From assembly GCF_007744515.1 (NCBI RefSeq), contig NZ_CP036268.1, positions 347,696 through 411,695 of the forward strand: a stretch of 64,000 bases of DNA. Reading direction: 5' to 3'. Position 1 is the first letter of the stretch. Each line of letters starts with the position of its first letter. The DNA is from Stratiformator vulcanicus (GTDB taxonomy: Bacteria > Planctomycetota > Planctomycetia > Planctomycetales > Planctomycetaceae). Of this stretch, positions 37,213 through 47,963 are shown in pieces. A program made the position numbers and the translations under genes. Under the pieces are notes generated by a model that had not been told where the DNA came from, made no database searches, and saw only the letters and a list, made by a program, of their open reading frames with translations.

Positions 37213-38313
37213 TTATACCGTCAACTCGGGCGCACAGGCACCTAATTCCTCGTTGAGCACATCGACCATTTGCCGGAGGCGTCCGATGTATTTGCGATTG
37301 AAGCGGAACTGCAGCCGGGGGAGATCGGCAAGGTGAGCATCATCGGCTTCGAGCGGGTGCGTCCCGACTTTTTCAATCCGGCCACGTTCGACGATGTCGG
37401 CGAATTCGACATTAAGACGTTCCACCAACTCGTCAGACGGCTCGAGATGCAGTCTTAAGACTAATTTTCCCTTCACGTACCTCATGCTGTTGTAGACGCA
37501 GTAGAAGCTCAGGATTTCGCCGCAGGCTTCGTCAATATCGTCGGTGACTTTAAACAGGTCCATGTCTTCCGGCGAAATCATGCCGGTGTTTAAGAGCTCC
37601 TCTTCGATGAACTTCTTCCAGTTCTTCCAGTACGAGCCGCCCGGCTCATCGATTAAGACCAGCGGCATCAGGTCGCGCTTGCCGGTTTGCACCAACGTTA
37701 AGACTTCGAACGCTTCGTCGAGGGTTCCGAACCCGCCGGGAAAGAGCGCGGCGGCGTGTACCTCTTTGACGAACAGCAATTTTCGCGTGAAGAAATATTT
37801 CAGGTGGACCAGCTTGTCATCGTTGCGCAGCACCTGATTGGCTTCCTGCTCGAAGGGCAACAGGATGTTGACGCCCATCGACATCCCGCGACCCGCCCCC
37901 ACGTTGGCGGCCTCCATCACACCGGGCCCGGCCCCCGTCAGCACCATCCAGCCGAGGCCACCCATCTTTTGGCCGAACTCAACGACGTGCTCATACAGCG
38001 GAGTATCTTCGGGCGTCCGGGCGGAGCCGAAGACCGTCACTTTGCGGCGCCGGCGATAAGGCGTAAAGACCTTAAACGCGTATCGCAGCTCGCGCATCGC
38101 CCGGCTGAGGATCTTCAGGTCGCCACGTGTTGCTCCGTCGCGGTCGAGTTTATCGGCCGTCTCTTTGAGCTCTTCGACCAATCCGTCGCGCTCGTCGAGC
38201 ACTTCGGCGTGCTCGGTCGGCATCACGTCCGTTTCAGAGACGTCGGGACGCGAAGTCGACTGAGAGGTCCGTTTTGGATCGCTGCCGGGCTGCTTGGATT
38301 TGTCGACGGCCAT
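37213..38313 (-). CDS. LOG-family Rossmann-fold protein (cytokinin-riboside-phosphorylase-like)
   Basis: 366 aa from ATG 38313. The LOG/YgdH-type core carries [29 protein letters not shown] and the diagnostic PGGFGTLDE nucleotide-binding/catalytic motif. The N-terminal ~90 residues are Lys/Asp/Ser-rich and probably disordered or helical, and the C-terminal ~90 residues are extra to the core. LOG proteins cleave nucleoside 5'-monophosphates to base and ribose phosphate. These longer forms (TIGR00730-like) are often misannotated as lysine decarboxylases. Physiological substrate unknown. Confidence 0.88.
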   Translation of the reverse strand: MAVDKSKQPGSDPKRTSQSTSRPDVSETDVMPTEHAEVLDERDGLVEELKETADKLDRDGATRGDLKILSRAMRELRYAFKVFTPYRRRRKVTVFGSARTPEDTPLYEHVVEFGQKMGGLGWMVLTGAGPGVMEAANVGAGRGMSMGVNILLPFEQEANQVLRNDDKLVHLKYFFTRKLLFVKEVHAAALFPGGFGTLDEAFEVLTLVQTGKRDLMPLVLIDEPGGSYWKNWKKFIEEELLNTGMISPEDMDLFKVTDDIDEACGEILSFYCVYNSMRYVKGKLVLRLHLEPSDELVERLNVEFADIVERGRIEKVGTHPLEADDAHLADLPRLQFRFNRKYIGRLRQMVDVLNEELGACAPELTV

Positions 38314-38331
38314 GTCGATGGAGAGGTTCGA

Positions 38332-38390
38332 GTTGAGCGTTGAGAGGTTTCCTAAGCGAGACTCTCGCCACTCATCTCTCAACTCTCAAC
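38332..38390. repeat. Inverted repeat between LOG and STAS genes
   Basis: GTTGAGCGTTGAGAG (38332-38346) and CTCTCAACTCTCAAC (38376-38390) are complementary at 14 of 15 positions, with a 29-base spacer. Each arm is itself an imperfect direct repeat of GTTGAG. It lies just upstream of the LOG start and just after the STAS stop on the minus strand. Confidence 0.65.
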
Positions 38391-38411
38391 CCTGCGCCCA
38401 AAACAGGGTGC

Positions 38412-38777
38412 TCAACCTCCGACGGCTTCGAGGGCTTCTTCGCGGGTGTCGTAGATCGCCCAAATCGTGTCCAGGGCGGTGACGTGCAGCAGTTCGCGGG
38501 CTTTGGGCGTCGCTCCACACAGCACCATTTCGCCGCCTTTGCTGCGGACGAATTTGTGGCAGCGGATCATCAGCGCGAGGAACACGCTGCCGAAGTAGTC
38601 GATCTCGCTCAAATCGAACACGACCATCGGCACCGCGTGATCGGCGAGCGGCTCCATCACGACGTCGGCGGCCTGTTCGATCAAATCCCACCGCATCGAT
38701 TCGACGTCGCCGGTCGGAATGATGACCACGGCGTTACCGTGCCATTCGAGGCGAAAGTCTTCCTGACCGTCCGGCAT
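38412..38777 (-). CDS. STAS-domain anti-sigma factor antagonist-like protein
   Basis: 121 aa from ATG 38777. The compact STAS fold pattern includes [31 protein letters not shown] and [13 protein letters not shown]. Ser64 in DYFGS matches the position phosphorylated by anti-sigma kinases in SpoIIAA-type proteins. No anti-sigma kinase or PP2C gene is adjacent. It probably acts in the cytosol in a partner-switching pathway encoded elsewhere. Confidence 0.85.
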   Translation of the reverse strand: MPDGQEDFRLEWHGNAVVIIPTGDVESMRWDLIEQAADVVMEPLADHAVPMVVFDLSEIDYFGSVFLALMIRCHKFVRSKGGEMVLCGATPKARELLHVTALDTIWAIYDTREEALEAVGG

Positions 38778-39051
38778 AAGGCGATCCTGTCTGCTGAAGC
38801 CCGACTGACATTGCTGTTGGCGATGCTGTCGGCTTTTCACTGAGGCGACATCCGGCCCTGGCTCTCTTCCGCTGCCGACGCCGCCCGGTTTTATTCGATG
38901 ACCAAACAGTGTAGCCGGTTGCCACGCAATTCGTAGTCTGCGGGGAATCGAAGCGTCGGCATTGAGCGGCCGAACGGCGATTCCTCTGAGACGCCCGAGC
39001 AACAACGTCGAGCGTCCTGCCCCGCGAGTCGCTCGATGGTGGCGGCCTTCT

Positions 39052-41673
39052 CTAGGCTCGCGACTGCAACCAGTCCGACCATGCGGCCTGGCGTTCGTGA
39101 TCGCTGCGGGCGGCCCGCGCGGCGGTCGGGTGTTCCGCTTTCGGTACGAGCGATTCGACGGTATCGAGCAGATGGCTCAACACCTGGCGGTCGCGTTCGG
39201 TCCAGCAAATTCGGATCAGTTCCGGAACAACGCCAACTGATTCGGCTTCCGCAATCACCGAAATGGCTTCGATGCGTGCCGTACTCGTTCCGGTCCGCGC
39301 AGCCCGCAGCAGCCCGGCTGTGCCCCGCGGGTCGTCGAACCGCGCGAGCGCGGCAGCGGCTTGAAGTCGGACCTGGCTGTCGGGATCGGAGAGCAGATCG
39401 ACGCAACCGGCCGCCCCGGCCGTGCCTTCGATCAAGATCGGATTTCCGCACATGCCGGACGCGCGGGCCGCCGAGCTTCGGACGGTTGCATCCGAATCCG
39501 CCAGCAACGGCATCAGCCATCGTGCGAAATGAGGGCGGCGATGGCGGACGGCATAGTCGCAGCTCATCCGTCGGACATCGTGCCAGCGATGCCCGGCTGC
39601 AATCAGCACAATCTGTTCGGCCTCGGGGGACGCCTCCTGTGAGATCGCCAGCATCGCTGCGCGCCAAACTTCGGCATCCGGTTCGGACTGCAGATGCTCA
39701 GAGAGTAGTCCCGCGGCGGTCGGCGTGAGTGATCTCCCGGCGGCCGATCGCGCGAGACGAATCATGGCCGCTCGGCGGATTAGAACGTCCGAAGAACCCA
39801 ATGCTTGCAACGCAGCGTAGACCGGATCGACTTCGGCAAGAATCTCAATTGCGTCGGTCCGGTTGATGTCCGAGTCGCCGGTCGTGAGGAGGTGCTCGAC
39901 CGCCACTGTCGCGGTCGGACCGATGGCGAGCAGATCCTGCCTCGCCGTTCGCTTCGCGACCAGATCGCCGTCAAGATCACAAGCAATGCGGGCGAGCTGC
40001 AACGCCGCCGGATCGACATCGGGTCTGTTCGCCGCTGATGCGTTCGGCCTCGAAAGGACTGCTAATTCGAAGGCCGAGGTGACCCACCCGTGTGACCTCG
40101 CGAGTCGTTCGACCGCCTCTTCCCGCTCTTCGAGCGTGCCTTCGAGCGGAAAGCCATCGCGGCAGCCCGTTTTTTCGCGGAGCGTCGCCAGGCACTGCCG
40201 ACGTGTTTTGAGCAGCGGTGAGGAGAGTCCTCGAAGGAGCACCGGGACGGCGGCCTCGGCGGGCCACTCCGAGAGTGCATGGGCCGTCGCCGACTGCACG
40301 CGGTGATCCCGATCGAGGATCAATTCGGTCGCCAGCCGAGCCGCGACGGGATCATCAGAGAGCGTACTCAGAGCTTCAGCGACCGAACGTCGGATTCGCA
40401 TTTTCGAAGAGCCGGCAAATGGGACCAATTCGGTGGCGCCGAAATGGGCCAGCGCTCTCACCGCTGCGTCTTGCTGCGGCTCGGTGTCATCGCCCGCGAG
40501 CGAATTCAACCGCCGACGCGCTTGTGGTGTGTTGAGCTTCGCCAGCAGTCCGATCGCTCGCGATCGAACTTCGTGGGTCCGGTCGCGCAACTGGCCGTTT
40601 AGAATGTCAGCCGTCTCGGGCGACCCGGCGGCTACGGCCCATTCCGCCAGCAACATGCGGACCTTCGGATCGGGGTCGAAGCGGGCGTGCTCCAACCCGA
40701 CCGGCCAATCATGAGGTTCAAAGATGTCTGCACTCGGTTGATCGGTCTGCGAGCGACGGGCCCGCGTGCGGACCGCATCGATCCAACAGGCTTCCACCGC
40801 AGCGCGGCGAAGCTCGACGGCGACCTCTTCGGCCTCGAGCGTCAGGAATTGATCGATGGCGCGGATGCGTTCGGGTCGAATCTCGTGACTCAGCATTCGC
40901 AGTAACGCGGCCCGCACCTCTGCAGGCAATGAATCGTCGGTTAGCGCCCGAGCCGCCGGTTGCAGAGTTTGACGCGGTGAACCCGACGCGGCGAGCAGCA
41001 CGCACCACGACTCAGCCGCCGCGGCCCGCAGCGGAATTTGATCCAGCGAGTCATCAGGATTATTGAAAGGCGGCCTCGGACTGAGGTCTTCGGGCGGGCC
41101 GGGGAGTATTCCTTTTGAGTCGATCGGCTGGGCCTCGAACACAATTCGTTTAAGTGCGGCCACCAGTTCTTCCGTACGATCTCCATCAAACGTCGGGTCC
41201 GATTTCGAATCTGATTCCAGAGCCGAAAATCGGCGGGCCAGTCGCACCGCCGCGGCTGCTTGAGCCGGTCCTGAGTGCGATGCCAGTGAGAACAGATCGT
41301 GATCCGACGGACGCGCGACACCCGCGCCGCGTGGCGATGGGTCGCTCACGATCCACACATAGTTGGGGCCGTCGTCGATCGGGGGGTGATCCAGGAGCGA
41401 TCGGTTTCGCCACTCTGACTTCGAGATTGCGTCGACGAGTTCGGAATCAACGGCTTCGAGCGAGTCTGAATGATCGCCCGGCTTGGCCGTCGATTCGGCC
41501 TGTTCTGTCGTTGGGTCGTCCTGCTCTGGCAACGTTTCAGCCGGGCGGAATGCCTGATGGAACGACTTCGGCGGAAACGTTGTCACGTTCTGACAGCCGG
41601 CACAGACGGATAGCAGCGCAGGCAATATTGCCGCGAGCAGACGCGATACTAAATTCTTCGCAGGATCACGCAC
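39052..41673 (-). CDS. HEAT-repeat lipoprotein
   Basis: About 873 aa from GTG 41673, chosen because it places a lipoprotein-type signal ending in LLSVCAGC at the N-terminus; an upstream GTG at 41757 would bury this signal. After an acidic linker, the rest is made of HEAT/PBS-lyase-type repeats of about 30 residues, e.g. [36 protein letters not shown] and [18 protein letters not shown]. Such repeats form protein-binding solenoids. No catalytic motif is visible. Probably membrane-anchored scaffold facing the periplasm; partners unknown. It precedes the STAS gene by 274 bp on the same strand. Confidence 0.82.
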   Translation of the reverse strand: MRDPAKNLVSRLLAAILPALLSVCAGCQNVTTFPPKSFHQAFRPAETLPEQDDPTTEQAESTAKPGDHSDSLEAVDSELVDAISKSEWRNRSLLDHPPIDDGPNYVWIVSDPSPRGAGVARPSDHDLFSLASHSGPAQAAAAVRLARRFSALESDSKSDPTFDGDRTEELVAALKRIVFEAQPIDSKGILPGPPEDLSPRPPFNNPDDSLDQIPLRAAAAESWCVLLAASGSPRQTLQPAARALTDDSLPAEVRAALLRMLSHEIRPERIRAIDQFLTLEAEEVAVELRRAAVEACWIDAVRTRARRSQTDQPSADIFEPHDWPVGLEHARFDPDPKVRMLLAEWAVAAGSPETADILNGQLRDRTHEVRSRAIGLLAKLNTPQARRRLNSLAGDDTEPQQDAAVRALAHFGATELVPFAGSSKMRIRRSVAEALSTLSDDPVAARLATELILDRDHRVQSATAHALSEWPAEAAVPVLLRGLSSPLLKTRRQCLATLREKTGCRDGFPLEGTLEEREEAVERLARSHGWVTSAFELAVLSRPNASAANRPDVDPAALQLARIACDLDGDLVAKRTARQDLLAIGPTATVAVEHLLTTGDSDINRTDAIEILAEVDPVYAALQALGSSDVLIRRAAMIRLARSAAGRSLTPTAAGLLSEHLQSEPDAEVWRAAMLAISQEASPEAEQIVLIAAGHRWHDVRRMSCDYAVRHRRPHFARWLMPLLADSDATVRSSAARASGMCGNPILIEGTAGAAGCVDLLSDPDSQVRLQAAAALARFDDPRGTAGLLRAARTGTSTARIEAISVIAEAESVGVVPELIRICWTERDRQVLSHLLDTVESLVPKAEHPTAARAARSDHERQAAWSDWLQSRA

Positions 41674-41838
41674 GGAGTAACCGTGTCGGCCAATGGCAGT
41701 GGGAAGGGAGACTTGCAGACAGGTCGAAACCGTCCGATGTAAGGACGCTGTCGTCACGCCGAAAGGCGATAGGAATGAGTGGAGAGGGGGTCGGTAACAG
41801 AATCGGCCGCCGACGCCAAGTCGAACTTCGGACGCGAC

Positions 41839-43185
41839 TTACGGCTGCGAGGTGACCGGATTGCCTGATCCGCCGAGCACATCTTCGTTTACGGCATCCA
41901 CAAGATTTTGCGGGAGCCGTTGGCCATTGTTTCCATCCGTCAGAACAAAGACAAAGACGGGTTCGAATACTTTGCCGAGCGTCGCGATCGCGGCATCACG
42001 CGAAGCGAGCAGCGAATCAACCGGCAGGTCGTCGGACTCGATTTCATCGACCGCGTGGAACACTTGGTCCATCTTGACGATCAGCGGCTTCCAGAGGGGA
42101 TTGTTCGGATTCGCCTGATAAGCGTTCACGAGTTCTTTCATTAAATCATGAATCAGGCGAGCGATGGCCTGCGGGTCGGCCTCCGCGGGGAGCGGGATGC
42201 GCGTCAGGGCTTTGGCCGCCTCGGTGCGAACCGCGAAGTATCGTTTATTGTCGCCCACGACCTTGACCAATGCGTCATGCACGACCGGTTTGCGATCGCG
42301 GTTGTACTTCAGGTCGAGCGAAGCGAGGGCATCCGCCAATACCATCTGATACCAGAAGTAAGTGTTCGGCTTGGCCAGTTCTGCCGTAAGTGCATCAGCC
42401 GCCGCAAGTTTTTCGGCGGCCGGTAACGTGGCCGCGTGGGTGAAGAGCCGATCGATCATTCGCGTCGCCACGACTTTGACGGGTTCAAGCTGCTTTGGGT
42501 CCTCAATCACGTCGATCAGCGGTAGCGCCGCCTTCGAGTACGTGATCGGCGGGGTGACCGGTAGGCCGGTCCCGGGCCTCTTGAGGTCCATCTGGCCGAG
42601 CGTCAGCGCCGCTTGCAGCCTGACGGCCATAGAATTGTCCATGACAGCGGCGAGTTCGGGGATGAGCAGATCGAACAAACCCTGGCGAAATTTCTGTTGG
42701 CCTGGTCCTGCGGGTAAGGTCGACCCGGCCCGCTTGAGTTCGTTTCTGAGGTCGTCGGCCTGATCGCGAATCTCTTCGGGCTCTTTCTGGGCCGTGAGTG
42801 AGGCGGCCCGCCAGATCGCCCACAGCTTGAGTATCTCGCGATCTGCCGCGTTGTTGAGATTCGTATTGTTGATCTTGAGGCTGTAGCCCTTGCGTCGCAG
42901 CCACTTGTACATCTGGTCGACCTGTTCGACCGGAGTTTTGCCCCGCAATTGGTCGGCCAGGTCGTTGGGCAGTTCTTCTCTGCGGGAGAGATCGATCGGT
43001 TTGTACAAGCCGATCGCTTCGGGGGCCGGTTTTTCAGGGCGGAATTTGGGATTGTTCTGCAACGACTGCTGCGCAGCAGCGGACCCGACCAGACAGGCCG
43101 AAAAGAGGATTCCCGACAGAATCGTCCGAAGTTGTGGACGATACCTGCAGGTTTGCTGCAGTCGCTGAAAAATCACCGGGTGCAC
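41839..43185 (-). CDS. Exported HEAT-like protein of unknown function
   Basis: 448 aa. A signal peptide (TILSGILFSACLVGSAAAQ) is followed by a helical protein. It has armadillo/HEAT-like segments such as MAVRLQAALTLGQMDLK and FAVRTEAAKALTRIPLP, and an N-terminal Arg/Lys-rich helix region with YKWLRRKGYSLKINNT. Located 165 bp upstream of the HEAT lipoprotein on the same strand, so the two could act together. No family name can be given. Confidence 0.75.
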   Translation of the reverse strand: MHPVIFQRLQQTCRYRPQLRTILSGILFSACLVGSAAAQQSLQNNPKFRPEKPAPEAIGLYKPIDLSRREELPNDLADQLRGKTPVEQVDQMYKWLRRKGYSLKINNTNLNNAADREILKLWAIWRAASLTAQKEPEEIRDQADDLRNELKRAGSTLPAGPGQQKFRQGLFDLLIPELAAVMDNSMAVRLQAALTLGQMDLKRPGTGLPVTPPITYSKAALPLIDVIEDPKQLEPVKVVATRMIDRLFTHAATLPAAEKLAAADALTAELAKPNTYFWYQMVLADALASLDLKYNRDRKPVVHDALVKVVGDNKRYFAVRTEAAKALTRIPLPAEADPQAIARLIHDLMKELVNAYQANPNNPLWKPLIVKMDQVFHAVDEIESDDLPVDSLLASRDAAIATLGKVFEPVFVFVLTDGNNGQRLPQNLVDAVNEDVLGGSGNPVTSQP

Positions 43186-43609
43186 GTCCTGAGAAATTGA
43201 TCCGAGACCGGCAACGCAGCCGAACGACCGCCCCCCGACGCCCGATTCGCCCCGCGACTAAAATGCAACAGCGACATCACCGCCCAAATCCGCCAGAGTC
43301 ATTACGAATTTCAACGCAACGCCCCAACATTCGAACGGCGGCGCAGAACCACTTGGTGTTAGGACACAAGATGTATGATGGATGAGGCTATCGTCGAGTA
43401 AAACAGGCTGTCAACCGACGACTTTCGCTTGCCCGGCCAGATCACCGAACCCGATGGGGGGCGGTCCGATCAAAAGAGTCGTGCCAGTTCCTTCGGCAAT
43501 GCCGCCAGTGACCCGCCGACTTACGGCGACGACCGGCGAGCAATCGCGACCAATATCGACTTGAACCAATCACATTGTCACTAATTTCAATCTGATCAGT
43601 GAGCACCCG
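43186..43609. other. Intergenic region between divergent genes
   Basis: It separates the exported HEAT-like gene (minus) from the deacetylase-family gene (plus). No gene or RNA is supported. Promoters of both neighbours must lie here, but I cannot place them. Confidence 0.4.
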
Positions 43610-44626
43610 ATGCCGCAGTCGATGAGGCAGCCCCCGCCCGCCCGCCGCCGCATCGCCTACTTCGGCGGGGACGATTTCCGCCGACATCGCACCGAACCTC
43701 ACGTCGAACAGCCTGACCGTATCGCCGCGATCGAACAGGCGATCGCAGCGGCCGGATTGATCCGGACGCCAAGCGACGAGACACGCTCCGTCAGCGATCC
43801 GGCGACTGACATCACGCTCGTCCCAGAGCCCCTTCGCCACGCGACGGTCGACGAACTCAGCGCCGTGCACGATCGAGATTACGTTGAAGCCATCCGGACG
43901 GTCGCAGCCGAAGGCGGGGGCCGGCTCGATCCCGACACCGTCATGAGCGGCGATTCGTTCGACGTGGCCTGTCTCGCCGCCGGTTCCGCCATCGCCGCGG
44001 TCGATTGTGTCCTTGATGGCCCGATGCGCCGCGCCGCTTGCGCCGTCCGGCCCCCCGGGCATCACGCCAGGCCTGCGGCTGCAATGGGTTTCTGCCTGTT
44101 CAACACGGCCGCCGTCGCCGCGCGGCATGCGGTTCGAACCCGAGGCTGCCAACGAGTGCTGATCGTCGATTGGGATGTCCATCACGGCAACGGGACGCAA
44201 GAGATTTTCTATGCAGACCCCGGCGTCGTGTTCACCTCGCTGCACCGCTCGCCGTTCTATCCCGGTACCGGAGACTTCGACGAAACAGGCACCGGCCGCG
44301 GATTGGGGACCACACTAAACGTTCCGCTCCCCTTCGGCATCTCGCGGGAGAGATATCGGTCCGAGTTTGAGCAGGTCATCGAAAGAGCGATCGACGCGGG
44401 CCAACCCGATCTCATTTTGATCAGCGCGGGCTTCGATGCGCACCGGGACGATCCGATCGGTTCGCTCGGCCTGACGACAGAGGACTTCGCGGAACTGACT
44501 AGAATCGTTGCCGATGCAGCCGGCGGGCATTGCAACGGACGCATCGTCAGTCTGCTCGAAGGCGGCTATCACTTGCAGCGGCTTGGCGAGAGTTACATCG
44601 CGCATCTCCGCGCTCTCGTGGGCTGA
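43610..44626 (+). CDS. Histone-deacetylase-family Zn hydrolase
   Basis: 338 aa. Class II HDAC/acetoin-utilisation family motifs are intact: RPPGHHARP (catalytic His pair), VLIVDWDVHHGNGTQEIFY (Zn-ligand Asp/His), SAGFDAHRDDP (Zn-ligand Asp) and LEGGYHL. Bacterial members deacetylate acetyl-lysine or acetylpolyamines. The substrate cannot be predicted. ATG 43622 is an alternative start. The gene is followed by a hairpin terminator. Confidence 0.9.
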   Translation: MPQSMRQPPPARRRIAYFGGDDFRRHRTEPHVEQPDRIAAIEQAIAAAGLIRTPSDETRSVSDPATDITLVPEPLRHATVDELSAVHDRDYVEAIRTVAAEGGGRLDPDTVMSGDSFDVACLAAGSAIAAVDCVLDGPMRRAACAVRPPGHHARPAAAMGFCLFNTAAVAARHAVRTRGCQRVLIVDWDVHHGNGTQEIFYADPGVVFTSLHRSPFYPGTGDFDETGTGRGLGTTLNVPLPFGISRERYRSEFEQVIERAIDAGQPDLILISAGFDAHRDDPIGSLGLTTEDFAELTRIVADAAGGHCNGRIVSLLEGGYHLQRLGESYIAHLRALVG

Positions 44627-44653
44627 GCCGAAGGCATTCGCTTGGCTGAAACG

Positions 44654-44680
44654 AATCGCCTCAAAATGAGGCGATTTTCT
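44654..44680 (+). terminator. Terminator after the deacetylase-family gene
   Basis: AATCGCCTC (44654-44662) and GAGGCGATT (44668-44676) form a perfect 9-bp stem with loop AAAAT, followed by TTCT. Confidence 0.7.
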
Positions 44681-44754
44681 GTTGACCTTTGCCGTAGTTG
44701 AGGGTAAACCAAACAAAGGTTTTGATCCATCAAAACGTATTAAAGGGGTCTCCC

Positions 44755-45885
44755 GTGCGTCGGGCATTCACACTGATCGAGCTTCTGGTTGTGATCGCAA
44801 TCATTGCGATTCTGATCGCCCTTCTACTGCCCGCCGTGCAGCAGGCTCGCGAAGCCGCGCGGCGAAGCCAGTGCAAGAATAATCTGAAGCAATTGGGGCT
44901 CGCCCTACACAATTACCACGGGGCGCACTCCGTATTCCCCTCCGGCTACGTGACTTGGGACGATTACGCGTCAATCGGCGGCGGGTCGGCTCCGGGCTTC
45001 CTCGCCGGCGACACCTCGACCTTCAACACCGGCCCCGGATGGGGTTGGGGGGCGATGCTGCTTCCCTACCTCGAGCAATCGACGGTCACGGCCAATCTCG
45101 ACTTCGATCGGAACATGTGGGATCCGGCGAACGCCGCTGCAATCCGAACGCGGCTCCCCGTGTTCCTTTGCCCCAGTTCCTCCGGCGGCGATGCGTCCTT
45201 CCGGATCGAAGAGCTTCGGGCTTCCGAAGGCGATCCGCGGGTCGACCTGTCGATCGGTGGATCGACCATCGAAGTCGGTCGCAGCCATTACGTCGCCAGT
45301 CACGGTCAGGAATCATGTTGGGGCGGCTGCGGAGCCGCGGCTTCCACGAATGTTTTCAGGCCGGGGGCGATCGCCTTTGACCCCGGTGCCTCACTCAATC
45401 CCGGCGATCCTGGGGCGCGGGTCGAGTCGATCAATTCGGCGGGCGACGTCTCACGCGTCGCCGACGGCCCGTTTTATCGGAACTCCAAAACGCGGATGCG
45501 AGATGTGACCGACGGCACGTCAAACACCATTTTCCTCGGCGAGCACTCATCAAAGCTCAGTGACAAGACGTGGGTCGGCGTGCCGCCGGGCGCCGGGACG
45601 ACGCCCTTCGTCGATGCCACGGAAAACGATTCCGACGGAGCCGCAACATTGGTCCTCGTGCACGCCGGTCCTTCCGGGGCTGAGGTCGACTCCTTCGGCA
45701 ATCCGATCATTCACCCGATTAATTTCCCGACGCTACATGTCGGTCAGATGTTTTCCGAACATACCGGTGGCGGCCAAGTCTGCATGGGTGACGGATCGGT
45801 GCAGTTCATCAGCGAGAATATTAGCCTGCGATTGTTTGCCGAATTATCGAGCATCGGCGAAGGCGAGGTCGGAGGCGTCTTTTAA
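44755..45885 (+). CDS. DUF1559 pseudopilin-like protein
   Basis: 376 aa from GTG 44755, which has an AAAGGGG Shine-Dalgarno 8 bases upstream; starting at 44698 would put 19 residues before the pilin motif. The N-terminus RRAFTLIELLVVIAIIAIL is a type-IV-pilin-like methylation helix, with Ala rather than Gly before Phe. The DUF1559 body includes AARRSQCKNNLKQLGLALHNYH, FVDATEN and the C-terminal VCMGDGSVQFISENI (H-x-DG-type motif region). These proteins are expanded in planctomycetes and likely assemble in the envelope. Its stop overlaps the next start. Confidence 0.9.
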   Translation: MRRAFTLIELLVVIAIIAILIALLLPAVQQAREAARRSQCKNNLKQLGLALHNYHGAHSVFPSGYVTWDDYASIGGGSAPGFLAGDTSTFNTGPGWGWGAMLLPYLEQSTVTANLDFDRNMWDPANAAAIRTRLPVFLCPSSSGGDASFRIEELRASEGDPRVDLSIGGSTIEVGRSHYVASHGQESCWGGCGAAASTNVFRPGAIAFDPGASLNPGDPGARVESINSAGDVSRVADGPFYRNSKTRMRDVTDGTSNTIFLGEHSSKLSDKTWVGVPPGAGTTPFVDATENDSDGAATLVLVHAGPSGAEVDSFGNPIIHPINFPTLHVGQMFSEHTGGGQVCMGDGSVQFISENISLRLFAELSSIGEGEVGGVF

Positions 45886-46205
45886 TGACAAACGGTCACC
45901 CTCGCTCGGCGGCTTTCCTCTGCGCCGCCGTGTTCGCAACGTCGGCGATTGCCGGCTGCGGCTATCCCGAATTCGGTCCCCGGGCTTATGAGATCGCGCG
46001 GGGACTGCACACGATTTGTGACCTCAAGGCGGAGAACCAACTCGAGACCGTACAGGGCACCATTGAGTCCGACTTGAACGAAGGCTCGATTACAAAGAGG
46101 GAAGCCGCTTGGCTGAATTCGATCGTTGAGACGGCAGAGGCGGGCGACTGGCAAGCCGCGATGGCGGAGTCTCGAAGAATGCTCGACGCGCAGAACGAGC
46201 TTTGA
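45885..46205 (+). CDS. Small lipoprotein coupled to the DUF1559 gene
   Basis: 106 aa. The ATG overlaps the DUF1559 stop by one base (TAATG), indicating translational coupling. A lipoprotein signal with SAIAGC places the lipidated Cys near residue 25. The remainder is a short helical domain (LKAENQLETVQGTIESDL, EAGDWQAAMAESRRML). A similar DUF1559-lipoprotein pairing is common in planctomycetes as far as I recall. Function unknown. Confidence 0.8.
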   Translation: MTNGHPRSAAFLCAAVFATSAIAGCGYPEFGPRAYEIARGLHTICDLKAENQLETVQGTIESDLNEGSITKREAAWLNSIVETAEAGDWQAAMAESRRMLDAQNEL

Positions 46206-46290
46206 TCGCAACCGATGATGCCCGCCCGGTACCGGGATCACACGCGACGGCTCGTTGCATCCGGCGTGCTTTGGAGCATCGACCATAAAA

Positions 46291-46319
46291 GAGAAACCCG
46301 GCTTCTCGCCGGGTTTCTC
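46291..46319. terminator. Bidirectional terminator between convergent genes
   Basis: GAGAAACCCGGC and GCCGGGTTTCTC form a perfect 12-bp stem with loop TTCTC. AAAA precedes the stem and CGTTT follows it, so it can act on both the small lipoprotein gene (+) and the protease gene (-). Confidence 0.85.
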
Positions 46320-46344
46320 CGTTTAATTCCACACACTCAGCGGA

Positions 46345-47718
46345 TCAGTTCGCCGAAGCGACCTTATCTTCTCCGCGATTGAGCTTGAGGTGGCCGTACA
46401 GCGTTTCGCGGCCACGGACGATGTAGAATTTCAAGGGATTGAAATTCGTAATCCGCGGGTGGGTTAGCACGTAGGACACGTTTTCGGCGTTGATCGTCTC
46501 CCACACGTGCAGTCCGACGAGGACGTCGCCCGGTCGAATGCCGTTCTTCGCGGCGGGGCTGCCCGCACGGACTTCGGCGACTTTCAACCCGCCGCGGTAA
46601 CGGGTCCCGGTGACGACCTCGGGGTCGACCGAAGCCAGTTTCAGTCCGAGTACCGACCAGCTTCGGCCGTCTTTGTCGGCAGCAGTCTTTTCGACGACCG
46701 CGGTGGCGAGTTGACCCGCGTAGCTGCGACGCCTCAGGGCGAGTTTGAGGCGTTCGTCTTTGCCGTCGCGTTCGACCAGAATTTCGATCGGCTCGACATC
46801 GTCGCGTCCGATCAGTGCTCTTTCAAAGTCGACGCCGTCGACCACAGTGACTTCGCCGGCCCGCTTGACGATATCGCCCTTCTTAAAACCGGCTTTGGCC
46901 GCCGGTGAACCCGGCTCGGGGCGTGTCACGATCAGCTTGCGGTCGCCGCCACGTTTGTAGTCTTTGGCGAGCAGTCCGTGCATCGTGCCTTCGAGTCGTT
47001 CGGTGCTCATCAAATCTCGGATCACCATGCGGGCGTCGTCGATCGGAATCGCGAAGCCGATCCGCTGAGCCCCGGCCCTGATGGCGACGTTGATACCCAC
47101 GACCTCACCGGCGAGGTTGAGCAGCGGGCCGCCGCTGTTACCGGGGTTGATGCTGGCGTCGGTCTGGATCAGGTTGCGGTACGACTGGGTCTCATTGACC
47201 TCGACGTCGCGATGCAACTGGCTGACAATGCCGGCCGTCACGGTGTGTTCGTAGCCGAAGGCATTTCCGACGGCAATCACCGTTTCGCCGAGCATGATGT
47301 CGCTGCTGGTGCCCATTGGCATCACCGGCAGCGGCGTCTTCGACTCGATTTTGATGATCGCCAGATCGTGCTCGGCATCGACCGAGACGGTGGTGGCGTC
47401 AAAGGTGCTGGCGTCTTCGAGCGTCGCCGTCAGCACGTCGACACCGCTGACGACGTGATGATTCGTCACGATATAGCCACGGGGATCGATGATGATCCCG
47501 GTGCCCATGCCGTTGACCTTCCGCCCTTTGCGGGGGGCGAACACCGAGCCGTCGTCGTAGGTCGTCTTTTCACTATGAATGTTGACGACCGCCGACTTGA
47601 CGCGCTTCACAGCGCGAACGAGCGGGGTTTCGCGAGGGTCATCGGCCCGGACATCACCGCATTGCACTGCGGCTGCGACGAGGGCGACGAGGAATAGTTT
47701 GTAGATAGGTTGCGTCAT
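46345..47718 (-). CDS. HtrA/DegP-type periplasmic serine protease
   Basis: 457 aa from ATG 47718. A signal peptide ends near VRA. The trypsin-like domain has His88 in TNHHVV, Asp118 in AEHDLAII and Ser195 in NPGNSGGPL, an intact catalytic triad. Two PDZ-like domains follow (about residues 255-340 and 365-440), each with a GSPAAKAGFKKGD or GSPAAKNGIRPGD carboxylate-binding turn. It is expected to degrade misfolded envelope proteins. The upstream in-frame extension to 47811 lacks signal-peptide character. Confidence 0.92.
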   Translation of the reverse strand: MTQPIYKLFLVALVAAAVQCGDVRADDPRETPLVRAVKRVKSAVVNIHSEKTTYDDGSVFAPRKGRKVNGMGTGIIIDPRGYIVTNHHVVSGVDVLTATLEDASTFDATTVSVDAEHDLAIIKIESKTPLPVMPMGTSSDIMLGETVIAVGNAFGYEHTVTAGIVSQLHRDVEVNETQSYRNLIQTDASINPGNSGGPLLNLAGEVVGINVAIRAGAQRIGFAIPIDDARMVIRDLMSTERLEGTMHGLLAKDYKRGGDRKLIVTRPEPGSPAAKAGFKKGDIVKRAGEVTVVDGVDFERALIGRDDVEPIEILVERDGKDERLKLALRRRSYAGQLATAVVEKTAADKDGRSWSVLGLKLASVDPEVVTGTRYRGGLKVAEVRAGSPAAKNGIRPGDVLVGLHVWETINAENVSYVLTHPRITNFNPLKFYIVRGRETLYGHLKLNRGEDKVASAN

Positions 47719-47963
47719 GCGTTGGAAGCTTCCGGATAAGACTCGATCCGTCCTCACGGAATGGCACACTCCCTGCTGCCGAACGGAGAGCGATCCTTCA
47801 CTTCTCCACAAAGGCTAGCATCGGCCCTTCGTCAATCGGCCCTTGAAAAGGTCGAGGCCTGCACGCATAAATTGCCCAGCCTGTGATCGGTCGCCCTGAA
47901 GGCGGGTTATTCCCGGTTTCTGACGGGCGGACCGATCAATTCTTCGAGACCCAAGGGACTACC

